In this document: positions 62,418 to 64,000 of the stretch, piece after piece
Position numbering within the stretch: the stretch's first letter is position 1
How the letters are laid out: every line of letters begins with the position of its first letter
Source of the DNA: Actinoplanes philippinensis
GTDB taxonomy: Bacteria; Actinomycetota; Actinomycetes; Mycobacteriales; Micromonosporaceae
Reading direction: 5' to 3'
DNA: 64,000 bases
NCBI RefSeq assembly: GCF_900113015.1
Contig: NZ_FONV01000004.1
Location: 62,001 to 126,000 of the forward strand
Notes under the pieces: model-generated
Told to the model about the DNA's origin: nothing
Seen by the model: the letters and a program-made list of their open reading frames with translations, nothing else
Databases searched by the model: none
Made by a program: the position numbers and the translations under genes

Positions 62418-64000
62418 ATGAATCGATTCGGACACCCGTCGCTGGCAGCACATACCCGGCGGTGGGCCCCCAGATGGCCGAGCGGTTGGCTTCTCGTCCT
62501 GGTCGGCGTCATGGTGTTCCTGACCACGGCCGCGGCTTCGAGCTTCGGTATCTACCGGATCGTCCACGGCAGCGCCGAGACGCTGTTCGAGCACAAGGCC
62601 GAGGTGATCGAACGCTCCGTGACCGCGGAGATCGAACGCTACCGCGTGGCACTGGCCGACGTGGCGGCGGCCGTGGCGGTGCTGGAGCGGCTCGATGCGG
62701 CCGGCTTCGCGGACCTGACCGAGCCGCTCACCCGTGACCGGCTCCCGGGAGCCGCCACGGTGAGCTTCGTCGTGGCCGCCGAGACCGCCGATGTGCCGGC
62801 GGTCCAGGCCCGATGGCGTGAACTCGGCGACCCCGCTCTCGGCGTGCTTCCCATCGGTGCGGGTGAACACTACTTCTCGGTGCTCACCCGCCCGCTGGAC
62901 GGCCTGCCGCCTCGGCTCGGTATCGACGCCGCCGCGGTCCCGGCGGCACGGGACGTCCTGGTCCGGGCACGGAACACCGGGGAGATGGCGATGAGCCGGG
63001 CTTATCGGCTCCTGCGTGACGCGGCTCTGCCGGCCGCCGAGCAGCAACTGTCGTTCCTCCTCGCGGCGCCGGTGGGCGAGCCCGGTACGGGATGGGTGGT
63101 GATGGCTTTGCGGGGCACCGACTTCCTGAGGGAGGCCATCGGGCTGGCCGCCGGAGACGACGCCGATGTGAAGCTTTCCGAACTCGGCACGTCGGTCGTC
63201 ACCGTCGCCGACTGGCGGCCTGACCAGGTGGATCCCTCGGTGGACGGCAGAGAGGTGACGATCGCCGTTCCGCAACGGAGCTGGCGCCTGGACATCCGCC
63301 CCACGGTCTCGTTGCTTCCGCCCACCGGGGTCGGTTTGCACGCCACCGCCGCCATCCTGGGCGCGGTCATGGCATCCCTGCTCGCAGTCCCGGTCACCGT
63401 ATCGTGGTTCTCCCGCAACCGGGCTGCCCGGGAGGTGGTCAGGGCTACGGCCGCTCTCGAAGCGGACATCCGCCGGCGCGAGGAGATCGAGCAGCAGTTG
63501 CGGATGAGGGAGCTGGAACTGGTCGGCTTCGCCGGCGTCGTCGCCCACGATCTGCGCGCCCCGCTGGCCACGGTTGCCGGCTACGTGGACGTGCTGCGTG
63601 ACGAGGCCGCCGGCCTTCTCACCGAGGACCATCGCGGATTCCTCGACCGGCTGCATGCCGGCACCCGCCGGATGCACACCCTGCTCGAGGATCTGCTGGC
63701 GTACGCCACCGCGGACAGTGCGACACTGCACGCCATCGAGGTGGACCTGCACTCCCTGGTCTCGGAGATCGCCGAGGAGTGGCGCGCGTCCCGGTCCGGG
63801 CATCCTCCCCGGATCGACGTGGCGGCCCTGCCGACCGTCCACGGGGATCCGACGCTGTTGCGCCAGATCTTCGAGAATCTCATCGGCAACGCCGTGAAGT
63901 ACACCGAGCCCGGAACACCGGCCGCGGTCGAGATAAGCGCGGTGCACGAAGGCCGGTCGATGTGCCGCGTCGAGGTCGCCGACCATGGTATAGGGATCGC
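62418..64000 (+). CDS. CHASE-domain sensor histidine kinase (3' end outside window)
   Basis: At least 527 codons, open to the window end. ATG 62418 has GGAGG 7 bases upstream. TM1 (about 23-43) is followed by an extracytoplasmic region of about 270 residues starting HKAEVIERSVTAEIERYRVA, as in CHASE domains. TM2 (about 310-330) and a coiled linker (ATAALEADIRRREEIEQQLR) lead to HisKA with GVVAHDLRAPLATVAGYVDV (phospho-His) and an ATPase domain with FENLIGNAVKYTEPG (N box) and VADHGIGI (G1) at the edge. CHASE domains bind small ligands such as adenine derivatives or peptides. The ATPase C-terminal part is not visible. Confidence 0.9.
   Translation, partial: MNRFGHPSLAAHTRRWAPRWPSGWLLVLVGVMVFLTTAAASSFGIYRIVHGSAETLFEHKAEVIERSVTAEIERYRVALADVAAAVAVLERLDAAGFADLTEPLTRDRLPGAATVSFVVAAETADVPAVQARWRELGDPALGVLPIGAGEHYFSVLTRPLDGLPPRLGIDAAAVPAARDVLVRARNTGEMAMSRAYRLLRDAALPAAEQQLSFLLAAPVGEPGTGWVVMALRGTDFLREAIGLAAGDDADVKLSELGTSVVTVADWRPDQVDPSVDGREVTIAVPQRSWRLDIRPTVSLLPPTGVGLHATAAILGAVMASLLAVPVTVSWFSRNRAAREVVRATAALEADIRRREEIEQQLRMRELELVGFAGVVAHDLRAPLATVAGYVDVLRDEAAGLLTEDHRGFLDRLHAGTRRMHTLLEDLLAYATADSATLHAIEVDLHSLVSEIAEEWRASRSGHPPRIDVAALPTVHGDPTLLRQIFENLIGNAVKYTEPGTPAAVEISAVHEGRSMCRVEVADHGIGI

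Overview
The window is very GC-rich, uses GTG and TTG starts freely, has strongly GC-biased third codon positions, and is crowded with actinobacterial families (SAM methyltransferases of the DUF574 type, NB-ARC/TPR regulators, CGNR and WYL regulators, large STAND ATPases, CBM2/CBM13 secreted glycosidases). It reads as a chromosomal segment of a soil actinomycete, most likely a Micromonosporaceae member such as Actinoplanes. This is inferred from gene content; no rRNA or other phylogenetic marker is present. I saw no tRNA, CRISPR array, insertion sequence or prophage.

Layout. 1-3.6 kb: an alpha/beta hydrolase divergent from a MarR regulator with two perfect 15-bp operators, then a membrane protein, an APH-type kinase, a small secreted protein and a NADAR protein. 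3.6-16.1 kb: a hemicellulose-degradation island. Five secreted enzymes (SGNH/CE3-like esterase, GH27, GH43-CBM6, CBM13-GH43, CBM2-GH62) form one minus-strand polycistron in which every stop overlaps or nearly touches the next start. It is followed by cytoplasmic GH10 and GH51 enzymes that would finish imported arabinoxylo-oligosaccharides. A secreted GH10-CBM2 xylanase diverges from it across an operator-rich 316-bp region. A further secreted GH43-CBM13 enzyme lies apart at 47 kb.

16-26.9 kb: an NB-ARC/TPR regulator, a lipoprotein, and several regulator/effector pairs with visible operators (CGNR with an MBL-fold enzyme, TetR with a DUF1772 protein, WYL with a VOC protein). 26.9-32.6 kb: a catabolic cluster of unknown substrate, in which MFS transporter, 2-hydroxyacid dehydrogenase, AtuA-like protein and DUF4387 protein form one operon, divergent from a GntR regulator and a tartrate/malate-type dehydrogenase. 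33-44.8 kb: methyltransferases, an AhpD-like protein, an SDR, an enolase divergent from a MerR-peroxiredoxin fusion, a glycosyltransferase/acyltransferase pair, a cupin, and an ArsR regulator facing an Old Yellow Enzyme.

44.9-64 kb: signalling. There is a GGDEF-EAL protein, a large STAND ATPase beside a small membrane protein that shares its glycine-rich motif, a chemoreceptor and a hybrid histidine kinase that appear to share one extracytoplasmic sensor, a patatin, an AlkD-like DNA repair protein, an ECF sigma factor with a SnoaL tail, and a CHASE-type histidine kinase cut by the window end.

Two patterns cross the window. First, several genes (near 19.6, 33.7, 35.4 and 57.3 kb) are followed by tandem or direct repeats that look like copies of the gene's own last codons and stop. 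Second, many genes, especially regulators, have a -10-like hexamer 6 to 8 bases before the start codon and no Shine-Dalgarno sequence, which suggests leaderless transcripts.
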